Source: Lepidurus packardi (lineage: Eukaryota; Arthropoda; Branchiopoda; Notostraca; Triopsidae). Taken from it: 64,000 bases of DNA. The position numbers and the translations under genes are program-made. The notes beneath the pieces are model-generated. The model made no database searches, had not been told where the DNA came from, and saw only the letters and a program-made list of their open reading frames with translations. Shown here in pieces: positions 13,158 to 27,300 of the stretch (its first letter is position 1; every line of letters starts with the position of its first letter). The stretch covers positions 7,936,001 through 8,000,000 of the forward strand of contig JAKZAN010000007.1 of NCBI GenBank assembly GCA_023053545.1. Reading direction: 5' to 3'.

Positions 13158-13380
13158 GCTGCTTTGTAACACAAATTTGACCTGCGATGGCCAAGGGACA
13201 AAGGGTTTGAATAGTGAATGGACAACAAAAACAGTATCACGTGTTAATGCGCAACAATCATTCACAGTTCCCTTTCTACTTTCCTTTCTAAATCCGGGGT
13301 TGGTTTTTAAGATCACGGACTATCAAGCATGAGCTCCACGTGAGGGACTTCAAACGAACAGAAATTTTTGTTTGATTAAA
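13158..13380. promoter_or_regulatory. Bidirectional promoter region between CIAO2A and NOL6
   Basis: The two start codons point away from each other with only 223 bases between them, so both core promoters and both 5' UTRs must fit here or overlap the first exons. Two perfect CACGTG palindromes (canonical E-box, Myc/Max or USF/MITF-type sites) are present at 13238-13243 and 13337-13342. NOL6 is a ribosome-biogenesis gene, a class commonly driven by Myc E-boxes, so functional use is plausible but not shown. Confidence 0.5.
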
Positions 13381-16300
13381 ATGGTCAAGAAAACAAAAAA
13401 TACCAAGTTTACCGGTCCCATAAAGGTGACTTCTCATTACTAGTCGCCTTTATAACTGATAATCGTCTTGTTTTCGTTAGGGTAAGCGACAGTTTAAAGG
13501 CCAAAACTTCGTAAGTGCTCCTGTCGAAAAGGAAGCGGCATCAGAAAATGGAGAGGAATTGAACGATGACGACCATGATGGTGGATTTGATGACATGGAG
13601 GATATTCCCTTTGATGATTTTGCGGCAGACAACAGCACCGAACAAGGGGATGCTACTGCTGATATGGATGTTGAGGGTGAAACGTTGGTCCAAAGCCAAA
13701 CTACATCAGCGAAGTTTAATAGAAAAGGTGTTCGGATGCCTTTAACAGCCGATGAGCTAAATAGTCTTAAAGAGACCGAAAATCTCTTTCACTCCAACGT
13801 TTTTAAACTTCAAGTACGCTACATTGCTTACTTATCAACAGCTTAGTACTAAAACCTGTACGAAAAATTAGATTGAAGAGCTCCTCAGCGAGGTTCGGTT
13901 TAAACAAGGACGTAAATCGGCTGTAGAACGATGGTTTGCTAGCTTTAGAACAGTTCTTTCGACGTTAGACAGCTCGGAATCTCAGCCAGTAAATTTACTT
14001 ATGCTTAAGTATCGGTACATTAAGATCTGCTTTTTGTATTATTGACAGCTGAACCAGGTTTCGTCTTTTAAAGGCCTTGGAGTTAAAATCCCTTATTTCC
14101 TTCATCAAGAGGATCCCAAAACACTTTTCAGATTCATAGCACCAACCACTATAGTAATTGGAGGGTCGTATGCACTGGATTGTGCGACCAGGCTTAATTC
14201 GTCCATCGACATTCGAGTTGAAATTCCCAGGGTATAAACATCATACAATTTACTTGGCTTTATTAATATTCCTTTCTTTTTATCCAGGATTGCCTAAAAA
14301 ACATTGACAATCTAAACTTTCGGTATCTCCGAAAACGCGCTTTTTATTTGGCTACTTTGGCGGGGCATCTTAAAAAGGAAACTGGTGTGGTTGGCGGTCT
14401 TCAATACGGATGCTTATCAGGCGACGTTACTCGTCCATACTTATTAATTAATCCCGCTGGAAAACTGAAAGACAAAGTCCTATTCCGGATACTTTTGGTA
14501 CCACCGCCAGATTTTTTCGAAGCAAAGCGTTTCCTAACTACCAAAAATAACATTCGTACAAAGTGGATTACAGGCAAAGAAGTTGCAGAAGGTTTGACAA
14601 AGGATTATTACAAATTGTCTTAGTACTAAAGATGATATTTAGGTAAGGAACCGCCCACTCCCCATTACAACAGTTTGGTTCTGTCGGAGATTTTGGCGCC
14701 AGACATTGAGGCTTTTCGAGCTGCCAAGCTCCGTGATGCTAATGTGTTGCAGGCTATTTGTCTGTTGCGAGTCTGGCTTAAGCAGCGTGAATTGGATCAG
14801 GTATTACATTGTGTTACATAAAGCTATATTAGCTCCACTTCTATTTGTAATTTTTATTATGAATTGAAAAGGGGCTGGGAGGTTTCACACCATTCATCAT
14901 GTCTATGTACCTCGTCTACTTGATCCAAGAGAAGAAAATCAAGTCATCCATGAGTAGTTATCAAATCATGCGAACTGCCTTGTTAAGCCTAGGTAATTCC
15001 CTTAACATTCCTTGAAAATATTACTTTATTTCTGTTTTCATAGCTCAAGCTGACTGGATCAAGGAGGGTATTTCCTTATCTCCTCGCGCTACTTCCGTGC
15101 CCCTGTCGGAATTCCATGAGCATTTCGAAGTCGTTTTTGTTGACCACAGCAGTCATCTCAATCTGTGTGCTCATATGTCCCGAACTACTTTCCAGAGAGT
15201 AAGTTTTTGACACTTTTTTTGGAAGTATTTGAGGAATAAACACGATTATTAGGCCAACTGGGAAGCTAGTATTGCTATCGGATTGCTCAGTACCAACTAC
15301 AGACAGGCGTTCGAAGCCCTTTTTATGACGCCAAAACCGTTTCTGCTGACTTATGATCACAGTTTCAAGTAAAAATCGCATCTTTCATTAGAACCGAGAC
15401 GAAGCTAATGATTTCTTTTGATGTGATAGGCTGCCCAAAGCCACATTGAAGAAAATAAACTCAAACCCTATAAACGCGGCAGATTTTTCGACCCATGTCC
15501 CGTCTACTGTTGCAAGTAAAATCTTGCAAGTCTTGGTACAAGCCCTCAACCAGCGTGCTCGCTTAATTGCGCTCAAACTTGAGGCTAATCCAGTATGGGA
15601 CATTAAAGAGCATGTTCAACACAGCCAAGACCTAGAAATTGGCTTGTTATTGGATGCAAGAGAGGCAGCCAGTCTACTTGACAAGGGCCCTTTGGCTGAC
15701 TCCCCTCAAGTATGTGAAAATCTTTGCATTTCTTTCAAATTCCAACAACTTATTGAATCGTTAGGCTTCCGAGTTTCGCCAGTTTTGGGGCAAAAAATCA
15801 GAACTTCGTCGCTTTCAGGACGGCACCGTAGCTGAAGCTGTAGTCTGGACTGCGTCTAATTACGCAGAAAGACGTACGATAGTCCAACAAATTGTTTATT
15901 ACATCTTGCAACAGCATTTTCAAGTCACCCCGGAAGAATACAAGTAAGCTAACCTATAATTTCTTTCCCAGATTACTAAAACAGTGTACTATTTAGTTAT
16001 GTAGGGCACCAATTGGAAACATTGATCCTATTCCCCATTTTGGATAATCATTTCAACCTTTACGGGACGGGAGAAGAGATGGAAATTGCTGTTGTCCGAG
16101 TGACTGATGAGCTAGGTAAACAGCTCCGAAAGCTGGAAAACCTACCCCTGGCTGTCACAGCTGTACAGGTATTGTCAGAAGAAAAACTCGAAATAAATAC
16201 TTTGTATGAAATAAATACGACAGTTACTAAATTTCAGGGTATTGCCCCAGTATTCCGCAATGCTGATGTCTTCCCGCATATCCCGAGCCTTCCTCGTGGC

Positions 16301-18111
16301 CCAAATCGGTCTAGGACAATCGAAGGAAACCGTTCCGTTCCGTTACCAGACACGAAAGTTACCCCTACCTATGTCAAATACCACGAATGTAAGAAAATCT
16401 GATTGATTGCGTCTAACTTGGTAAACTAATCTCTTTGAGGCAGTGCTGGTTACATTGGAGACGAGCAACAAGTGGCCTGAAGATTACGAGGCAGTCTTAC
16501 GGGTCAAAAGTGCGTTTTATCTCCAGTTGGCAGCGCAGTTAAAAAACCAGTTTAATTTAAACACGATTCCTCACTACACTCACGTGGACGTTTTCAAGGT
16601 AGCCAATTAGAAACCCAAAGCTTTGAGAAATTAAATTCATTTAAAAATAGGATGTGTACGTGTTTCGGATATCAGTGGCGTATTCCAGAGAAGTCGCCCT
16701 CCTCAAAAGGCAAATGGTTGATGGCGTAGTGCAAATAAAAGACACAGATGCATCTGTACGCTTGAATAGAAGGATTGTGCTCTTGCCCCAAATGACTGGA
16801 GCCCTGCATGGGTAAGTCATCGGATGTCAGCTGTGAGACACTGTTATGTTATTCTCTGTTTTTGCTAATTGAATCATTACAAAATGTACGTATAATTTCG
16901 TCAAAATATTATTAATCTGGTTTCTTTGCTTGCAGGTTGCACCAACAGCAGCCAGCCTATAGCGCAGCTGTACGACTAGCTATACGCTGGGTGTCGTGTC
17001 ATATGTTGCTGCCGTATATACCGGAGATCGTGGTAGAGCTGATCATGGCTTCACTCTTCGTGGATCCAGGCTTGTATGCTATTCCTCTCCCAATCCCAGA
17101 AACTGGTAAAGCTTTATGGACGCCAACATTGGAGACGGTGGGGACTTGCACGCCTCAAACCGCCTTTCTACGGTTTTTAAACTTTCTCGTACGAATGGAC
17201 TGGAAAATGACGCCCATTATCCTAAATTTTGACAATTCGCTAACGAGTGAGACGGAGATTGCGCCCAGAAAACAGTCAATTAGAATCCTATGATTTTAGG
17301 TGACGATATCGGAGCCATTGAAGAACATTTCCACAAGAATCGTACCACGCTGCCTCCCGTATTTATAGCAACGCCGTATGACCATTCTGGCGTGGCTTTC
17401 ACCAAGGAAGGACCTTCTTTACCTGTCTTGGCGCGATTAGTGACATTAGCTGGCGAATCGCTCATGCTTCTACAATCACAGTTGCGTTCTAAAGCAGCCG
17501 ATTTAAAGGTAAGAAAATGTACGTTATTAGATGGCTGATTCATGATGTGCTCGTAGCAATGCTTCCGACCACCGTTGGATCCATATGACGTCATTATACA
17601 CCTCAAACCCTTGATGGTAGGGAGAAGGAACGAAGGTATTGACTCAGATTCTGGGAGCAAGACGCAATTACGTGAAATACCAAAGTCGGACGAGCCGTTC
17701 CCTGTATATGACTTTGAACCGGTGGATTGTTATTTGAAGCAGCTCAAGGTAATTATGATAGCTAATATTCGTTAGCCAAGTAGACTCATGTGATATGGAT
17801 TAGGCTTGCTATGGCGAGTTGGCTCGATTTTTTCACGATCGGCATGGCGGACTTGTGATAGGAGTGCTTTGGATCAAAAAAGCTTTCGAGCCGCTTGACT
17901 TTAAGGTGGGTATCTAGTCACGTATCGTTTAATACAATACATTGTATTGGGTGAACCATATGTATTACAGGCTGGACGGGTTCACGGGCGCGAACTTCAA
18001 GGAAATAAGCTGGTACCGAATATCCCCGCCATTCTGACCGACTTCGGGCTTTTCGGAGAAGGATTGGTTCGAGCTATTGAAACGAAAACGGATAAATGGG
18101 ATATTGATTAA
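13381..18111 (+). CDS. NOL6: Nucleolar protein 6 (NOL6/Nrap/Utp22), small-subunit processome
   Basis: A many-exon gene (roughly 17-18 exons, introns mostly 55-80 bases) beginning ATG at 13381 (MVKKTKNTKFTGPIK, donor after 13425) and ending at TAA 18109-18111 after ETKTDKWDID. After an acidic N-terminal segment (about 13560-13690), the Nrap family modules follow in order. First is a nucleotidyltransferase-like module with GGSYALDCATRLNSSIDIR (about 14158-14220). Then come CPPPDFF-type VPPPDFFEAKRFLTTKNN, PPTPHYNSLVLSEI, VWLKQRELDQ, GGFTPFIMSMYLVYLI, MTPKPFLLTYDH, SELRRFQDGTVAEAVVW, RRIVLLPQMTGALHG, IPVFIATPYDHSG-type PVFIATPYDHSGVAF, and near the end GVLWIKKAFEPLDF. NOL6 and yeast Utp22 act in the SSU processome in the nucleolus and are thought to be catalytically inactive. 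The DxD metal motif reads DIR here, in agreement. Drosophila knows it as Mat89Ba. Confidence 0.94.
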
Positions 18112-19171
18112 GTTCGTTTGGGTTGATGTGTAATCCTTATTTTTGCGTCAAGACAAGAAAGTAAAGATGTTTATCTGTAAAACTGTGGTTTGATTTGCAT
18201 ATTCCTAGCCCTATCCCGTTAGATGGCTTAGATCATGCACACTTTCAGTAGCGTATAGCCAGCGGTATTCACAGTACGCAAGTGCGTACCAAATTTTATA
18301 AATCAACGTTTTTAAACTGATCTTAGGGCGCATTTGACGGCCAAAAGGGCGCTAAATCTGTAAAGTGCGTACCGTTAAAAATCTCTAGCTAAGCCGCTGT
18401 ACACTATAGATATAATTTTAGATATAGATATAATTGCTCCGTTCCGTTCTATTCCTTCAAAATTTTCAAAAGAACTTATCCGAAATGCCCTTCTGTCCTG
18501 CTTAAAGATCAATTCCGTTCACGGATCCGTTCCGATCAAAGGTCCGATAATTTTATGGAAAACAATAAAAAAATAATTCAAGAACTACTATGCTTAATAA
18601 AAGTGAATTGAAAAGTGAAGAAGTGAAAAGTAAAAACGCATTTATTACTTATAATATACAGTAAAAAGAAGCTAGGGCCAAATTAGGAACGTTACTTTTC
18701 CAATTCCACTGCGGATTGCACTATCTTGTATCCAATGTAAACCATTTTTAAAAACATTGAGCAACGAAAAAGGTTGACATAATATGCTGTATTTTCCTGT
18801 TCTCCGTTCCCCCAACACCTCAAAATACTATCATTATGAACGGTTTTGAAGAGAACAAGCCTGGTGTAATGCGAGTAATAGTTCAAGCTAATCCCATCCG
18901 CACTTGACGGGCGTTTTACTGACAACAGTCGTTCAACTCAGCCAGTTGAAAGGCGACCTGCAGAACGTCCGTTTTATTGGCAACGAAAGTTGTCCAATGG
19001 AAGAACTGGTGAACGGATCAGTTCGCAATAAAACGCACCCTAAATTGCATATTCCTGTAGGGCTTGACATCATGCTCTCATAGATGACGCGCGGGTAGTA
19101 TTTAAGAATAAATACGAAAACTAGCAAACAGCGGTCCCATAATTAATAACATCAACTTGAAAGGTTTTCAA
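18112..19171. other. Intergenic spacer NOL6-MED6
   Basis: About 1 kb of AT-rich sequence between two genes on the same strand. It contains a simple AT run near 18407-18435 (repeats of AGATATA), two copies of GTGCGTACC (about 18293 and 18365) and two copies of TTGCATATTCCT (about 18195 and 19046). I found no coding exon or RNA gene. The MED6 promoter should lie near its right end. Confidence 0.45.
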
Positions 19172-20161
19172 ATGACGGATCCTAAAAGTAGGTTCAAGTT
19201 TACTTCATAACTAATAACTTCAAGTACTAAAACATTTTACTGATTTAGATGATAACATGTTGGGGATATCCTGGCACGACAGTGCATGGATTCCAAACTT
19301 GAATGCGGGAAACATTATGGATTATTTCACTGAGCGAAGCAACCCGTTTTATGATCGCACGTGTAATAACGAAATAGTCAAAATGCAGCGCTTAAGTATG
19401 GAACAACTCAAGTAAGATATTCCATGAGTAGAGTCTATGTCAACTAATCGTATTTCGTCCCGTTATCTAGCAACATGACTGGCCTGGAGTATATCTTACT
19501 GCATGTACAGGAACCAATCTTATACGTTGTTCGCAAACAGCACAGGCACTCCACCAGCCAAGTGACACCTTTAACAGATTATTACATTGTAGCTGGCGTC
19601 GTTTACCAAGCCCCAGATCTGGGCTCAGTCATCAACTCGCGCATAGTATAAGCTCCTGCTCAAAATTGCATTTTTCTTTATGCTAAAGGCTCTAAATTAC
19701 AATCCCTAGTTGACCACCGTCAGCCATTTGCAATTTGCTTTTGATGAAGCCATGTCTTTTTCTCAATATCACCCATCCAAAGGCTATTGGTGGGAATTCA
19801 AAGACAAGGAAGCCAATGAAAAAGATGCTAAGAAAAAGGACAAATCGAAAGAAGAGCCAAGTTCGCTCTTTCAAAGGCAGCGAGTCGATATGCTCTTGGC
19901 TGAGCTCACCAAGAAATTTCCCCCCAAATTCGCAGCACCGCCTCAGACTACAGAAGGCAAAAATGCTTCAGCAGCAGGTAATCCTGCGAAATTAATACCA
20001 AGTCATTTCGTTGATTTTTTCCCCTACAAATTCTGTTTATTACAGATGAAGGAAAGATTGATGTCAAGGTTGAAATCAAAACTGAACCCTCTTCTATAGA
20101 GAAAAACGGCAGGATTGGTACCCCGAAACCTCCTCAGGAAAAGCGGCAACGGTTAGCGTGA
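19172..20161 (+). CDS. MED6: Mediator of RNA polymerase II transcription subunit 6
   Basis: A five-exon gene. A tiny first exon (MTDPK, ATG at 19172) is joined across a short intron to [17 protein letters not shown], then [66 protein letters not shown] and [17 protein letters not shown]. The next exon carries the helical part [19 protein letters not shown]. All of these are Med6-family signatures in the expected order. The last exon (about 20046-20161) encodes a basic/acidic tail ending [10 protein letters not shown] followed by TGA at 20159-20161. MED6 sits in the Mediator head module and is part of the contact with RNA polymerase II. The gene is convergent with GMPR, with about 200 bases between the stop codons. 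Confidence 0.94.
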
Positions 20162-20361
20162 ATTTTATGTATTGTGTATGGCACATTTCCATTCAACGTT
20201 GTTCTATGGAACTATTTCGATTTTCTACAGTAAAAAAGAGAGAAAAAATGTAACCAAACTTATTTAAGAAAATTGCACTTTTATTTGTGCTCAGATCTGC
20301 TCACAGAAAAAAGCTTGAATTTTGCCTAATACTCAGAAGACTTTGCACTGAACGCTCGCTT

Positions 20362-22419
<2,058 letters not shown>

Positions 22420-22965
22420 TTTTGCTTTACTTTATTTTGCCAGCACCTTAAACGGCAGTTGTTCACTTCGGCGAGCGGAAAGCAAAAGGGATAATAAGTC
22501 GAGGCACCCCTGAACTAAGCTCTGAAACCGAGCTGGAATCGCAGCTCCTGGCCCGCATCCAACCCGCTAATGCTTAGAGCTGCAGGCCATCAGCGCCCTA
22601 GTGCTTTACGCAAGGTCGGATTCAGGCATGGCGGTATTGAAATAATAGTGAGAGTAAGTTCTTTTTAAAAATCGCGACTGTATAGCTCGACTCTTCATTG
22701 ATGGCCACAGTATTACTATAGCGTTGGTCTATTGTGGTGTTTTGTATGTGTCGATGTTTCTTACCGCGTATTTGTTGACTTAAGCTGAACTGAAAAGACG
22801 TGAAATCTGAACAAAACAATTGTTGTCAATTCGAGCGTGTTCTGGCTTCGTCGATTGCGGCTGGCATCCATAAGGATTTGCCTTTGCTGTAATCCAGAGA
22901 AGTATAGCCATTTGTCGGACGTTGGGATCACGATATCAAGTCGGTCTTGCTGAAACAGGAACAGA

Positions 22966-24351
22966 ATGGTTGAAGCAGTAGATATTAACGTAAGCTTTGA
23001 ATAGCATCGAGTCCCCATGATGAACTAATATGCGCGTTTGTTTAGAATTTAGCTGCCAAAACACCAGTATCCCTGTTGCAGGAGCTGTATGTGAAGAAGG
23101 GTATCATACCGAAATATGATTTGATACAGATTGAAGGGGCCATTCATGAACCCACTTTCAAGTACAGGGTAACTGTTGGAGAACTCGTCGGTAAGTCAAT
23201 TAGTCAACGTCTATATTTAGCCTAACGCTCTTGTTATGTCTGGTCATTAGCCAGTGGGGCTGGCCAGTCGAAAAAGAAAGCCAAACATTGTGCAGCCAAG
23301 GCAGTTTTGGACAAAATCATTGGAGCTCAAAGAAACGGTCATTTCTTGAATGGCGACAGCCCTTTGTCCTTATCGTAACTTACTTAGGTGGTGTAAAGGA
23401 TATTACGTTAATCATATCGATTAGGTCCGAACCTATGATATCTCCCTATGATGACGGTATTCCAGGAAATCCTGTCGGATCTTTGCAAGAAGTTTGCATT
23501 AGCCATCGATGGGCCCCCCCTTTATATATCTTGGCTGGCGAACATGGTTTACCTCACGAACGACAGTTTTCCATTACGTGCGTAGTAGAAGAACATCATG
23601 AAGTGGGTAGGCGATCTTGGCAACGCGGCGTCACAATAACCCATAACCTAAATCATGTGGCATTTTTAGGACTGGGGAAATCCAAAAAGCTCGCCAAAAG
23701 ACAAGCTGCTTATAGGATGCTCCTCAAACTTAAAGACGAACCTTACGAACTTGCAAATCCAATCCCTGCTATAGATGACGAAGACGAAGTAAAACTTAAA
23801 AAAAAAATACATGTACCCAATATGACCGGATTTTGGTATAGATGACCCAAAAGGCTGCTGCCCGATTTGCGGGACTTAAAGATACCAAAATACAAACTCT
23901 TAACGTTTCACAATGTCAGAAAGTTTCCCAGTTCCATAGAAATTTGAGAACGCGAACTGGGGAGCTTCTGTCCTCGCTCCATGTAAGTCCCATTCTATCC
24001 GTTTACCGTTCATTTGGTTAAAGAACCTTGTTTTAATGTAGACGAGCGCTTTCAAGGGTAAAGTTTGTGGATACGTGGACTTTTTAGAAAGTTTGGCCAA
24101 AGAACAAAACTTTGAAGTAACACATGTGGAAATTGAGGAACTCTCACTCTCAGGTACCTAAAGCGTGGATTTCTGAAACCTTATTTTATGCAAATTATTC
24201 TGTACTAGGTGATTTCCAATGTTTGGTTCAGTTATCAACGTTTCCTGTAGCAGTCTGCTATGGCGCTGGTATAAGTCCTGAAGCTGCTAAGACTGCTGCA
24301 TCTCTCAATGCCCTTGAATATTTAAGGATTATGACCCACAATGAATTATAG
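22966..24351 (+). CDS. loqs: dsRNA-binding protein Loquacious/TARBP2-like (three dsRBDs)
   Basis: The start ATG is at 22966 (MVEAVDIN, then a GTAAGC donor). dsRBD1 reads KTPVSLLQELYVKKGIIPKY, IEGAIHEPTFKYRVTVGELV, then ASGAGQSKKKAKHCAAKAVL. dsRBD2 reads GNPVGSLQEVCISHRW, LPHERQFSITCVVEEHHEVG and LGKSKKLAKRQAAYRML. dsRBD3, the Dicer-contact type, ends with GDFQCLVQLSTFPVAVCYG, EAAKTAASLNALEYL and a TAG at 24349-24351. The KKxAK-type dsRNA-binding helix is present in dsRBD1 and dsRBD2 and absent from dsRBD3, as in Loqs/TRBP, whose third domain binds the Dicer helicase. A 63-base intron (23607-23669) interrupts dsRBD2; it has no stop and keeps frame. Loqs partners Dicer-1 in miRNA (and in flies siRNA) processing; which pathway applies here cannot be told. 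Confidence 0.93.
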
Positions 24352-27300
24352 TTTCTGAGTCGGGAAGAAAATTAGGAACATCCTAGTCCCTACTTTATTT
24401 TTATGACAGTTCATTCTTGCGCCAGCGAGTTGGAAGATACAGTGGTGTTCTGTTTTCCGTTACTTGACATCTCATTAATCGCGTTGTGTAAAAATCATAT
24501 GGATGTTGAATCACAGACAAACGCGCCAGTTTTGAGCTCTTTCACATTTTTGCGTTACGCCTAGTACAAAAAGTGCGTTGTCGGGTATGGTATTTCTGTA
24601 ATAAGTCAATGGAATTACACATTCTTTTGCAAGTATGATATTTGAACCTGAGAAAAACGGCAATGTGCGCACAAACATTACGAGTTTGCAGTATATTTTA
24701 AGATCTTCAAGAGCAAAAACCAGCAAAGCCATTCAAGCTTCCCGCAAAAGGTATCGTATTGCTAGCGCGACCCGCCCAATCGCCCATAACTGGTTGATAG
24801 AAGCGATTCCGATTCAGTTGTTGGTGTGAAATTGTGCTGCTTGGACGTGAGTGTGTGTTGCTCGGAAAGCTTCCAAAAATTTAAGGATTACCTCTTGGCT
24901 GGTTTAAACCCATGACGAGTAGATTAACCAAGGTAAACCGATGACGTAATTCCTTTTTATTGAAATTAAAACAAAGACCGGTTAGAAGGCCTTGGGTTTC
25001 TAAGTAAAGTCTATGTGTACACGAGAGAAGGAGGCGGACGGTCATGGCGGCTTGGTCATTTTTGGGGCGGGAATGAAACAAATAAGCACTTGCTAACGCT
25101 TCCAAACCGCCTTGTAAAGTCTGTTATGATGTTGTGCACATCTCAAGGGGTTCTGATGACAATTACCATGATTTAGACGCTCTGCAAAGTTTATGACTTG
25201 CACATCAGCCATCAATGTGATGCAGTTTTTTAGAGTTCATTATCTGAAGATAAAAAGATGCTTGCATGTCGTGGAACTTGTGTAGCTGGAATAAAATTGC
25301 ATGACGACTGCATTTTCGTCCAGCTCTATGCTTCTTTTGTCTCGTTGAACGATTCCTTATTTTTAATCTCATAATTTTTTATTTGGCCTTTTTTTAGTGT
25401 TTGTGTGCGAGTGTGTGTGACTACCTACAACAAAAAATGGATTCCTGGCTGGATTAGCTCTGATACTTGGCAACGAATGGCCGAAAGCAAGACTACGTTT
25501 CTGACAAGGGTAACGATACGCATCCCAACAACAAGAAGAAGCCTGTTAATGCAAAATCAAAAAAAGAAAGGTGGAAAACTTTGACTAACCCCCCCTCTGG
25601 CCCTTAGTCCCTCCTGAGTCTTCTAATACTTCTGTCTTGGTTGCTTTTACGCTGGCACCTGATTATTTATTCCCTTCCGTCATGCTTTGGAAAACATGAC
25701 CAGGCGTTTTAAAATCAATCACGTACTTCATAAACAGTAATGTTTTGCATTCGCCACAGGTTTCATCGAAAAAATTGACTAAAAAAAGGATAAGGTTTCC
25801 CAAAACGCTTTCCTAGTCTCAGTAGAAAGGTATACACTTAAAAGCTACAGCCCTAAAGCATATACACACCAAGCTACTTTTTTGGGGGGGGACAAGACTT
25901 GGCATGACCAACGCGATGAGCAATGAAAGCAATAAAAAAGAAGACCTATTGGCTACAAGCAATGGTTCTTTGCTATTTTCCTCCATGTTCTGGCATTCCA
26001 CCTGGGAAGTAATTCCCTATGCCGCTAAAGAAGCTGGGGCATGTGTTCTCTGGAGTGGAAGCTTGGGTTGGAGGGGCTTGGACTATGCTTGGGCTCTAGC
26101 TATTTTGGCGTCTTTTTCCCGTGAGCCTGTGACCAGGTTAGGATATGCATCTAAAGAGGAAAAGGTAGAAGAGGACAGCGTTTATAAATGCATGTATGGG
26201 GCATGGGATCTCCAAGCTTACGGTACATGCATTGAAAAAGCCTCGCGTAGCAAAATGTTGGGAAAATGCAACACTGCCTTGTAGAGGCAATTTTTGCCCC
26301 CTTGTCGTTTTCAGGGGGACTTATCTTCCCAGATGGGCGATAAACGCCCCGTGAAAGCTCCAACTTATCTAATCAAGAGCCCAACAAGTCAAAGTCTATG
26401 GAACTGACTTTTGAGGACTTTCTATTGTGTCTCGCTTCTAAAACACTGGGTACTAGGAGATGTGCCGTGTACTAATTAGGACTGGGGCGACAGCGACTTG
26501 GGAAGAATAAGAAAAAACAAAATAGGAAAAATTGTTGTTCTGGACTTGATCCGGCTTTTACCTAACGGGAAAAAGAAAAGATAAATTCTCTACCTGGCTC
26601 AGGTTTTTAAGTTTATTATGGCAAGGCTGTCCGCAAAAGCCCTTCTTGCTGGAAGCTTCGAATCTAAAGCATCTCACATTACTGAGGCGCCGAGTATTTG
26701 ACAGGTTCCACCTGCTTGACTTTCGTTATGCTTTTCCAATCTCATCTAGAAGACTTTTGTCAGCCCCACGCTGGACCTTACGTATCCGAGCTCGCCGCAG
26801 GAGCAAATTGAGTCAACTGTTTATCTCCCAAACTACCTGCTTGGCCTTTTATTTTTATTATTTTATGTATTATTTATTCTAGACTATTGAATGGCGTCTC
26901 CCCTCTTCGACAAAACACTGGTTATGGACACTAAGGGGAAGAGAATCGATTCCCTCGTTTGGGGTTTTTGGCTTTTGCTTCAATTGGACTGAGCTTCCGT
27001 ACTCGCCGCCTCCCGTACAAGCTATTGTTACGTTGAGCGTGTGAGCTGAACCTGCTCCACTTTTCCATGGCTTATTTTGTTCTCGCTTGTCCCCTTGCCA
27101 ACACTCACTGGCCCCAAAAGTCGTCGTTGCTCGAGTGATCTCTCGGGGGTGAACTTTTCCCATTCATATGTTAAAAAGACCCAACGCAACGTTCCCCCTT
27201 TAGCTCTTCTCATGTCACACTCACACTCATTCCAGGAGGTTTTAGATACTTCTGTAAGCTCCATTATGCATTTATTGAACCGTGAAACACCTCTTTCAAT

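Noticed and set aside
25904-26284. 126-residue frame rich in Trp and Ala
   Set aside because: No domain, membrane topology or neighbours that would support a real gene.
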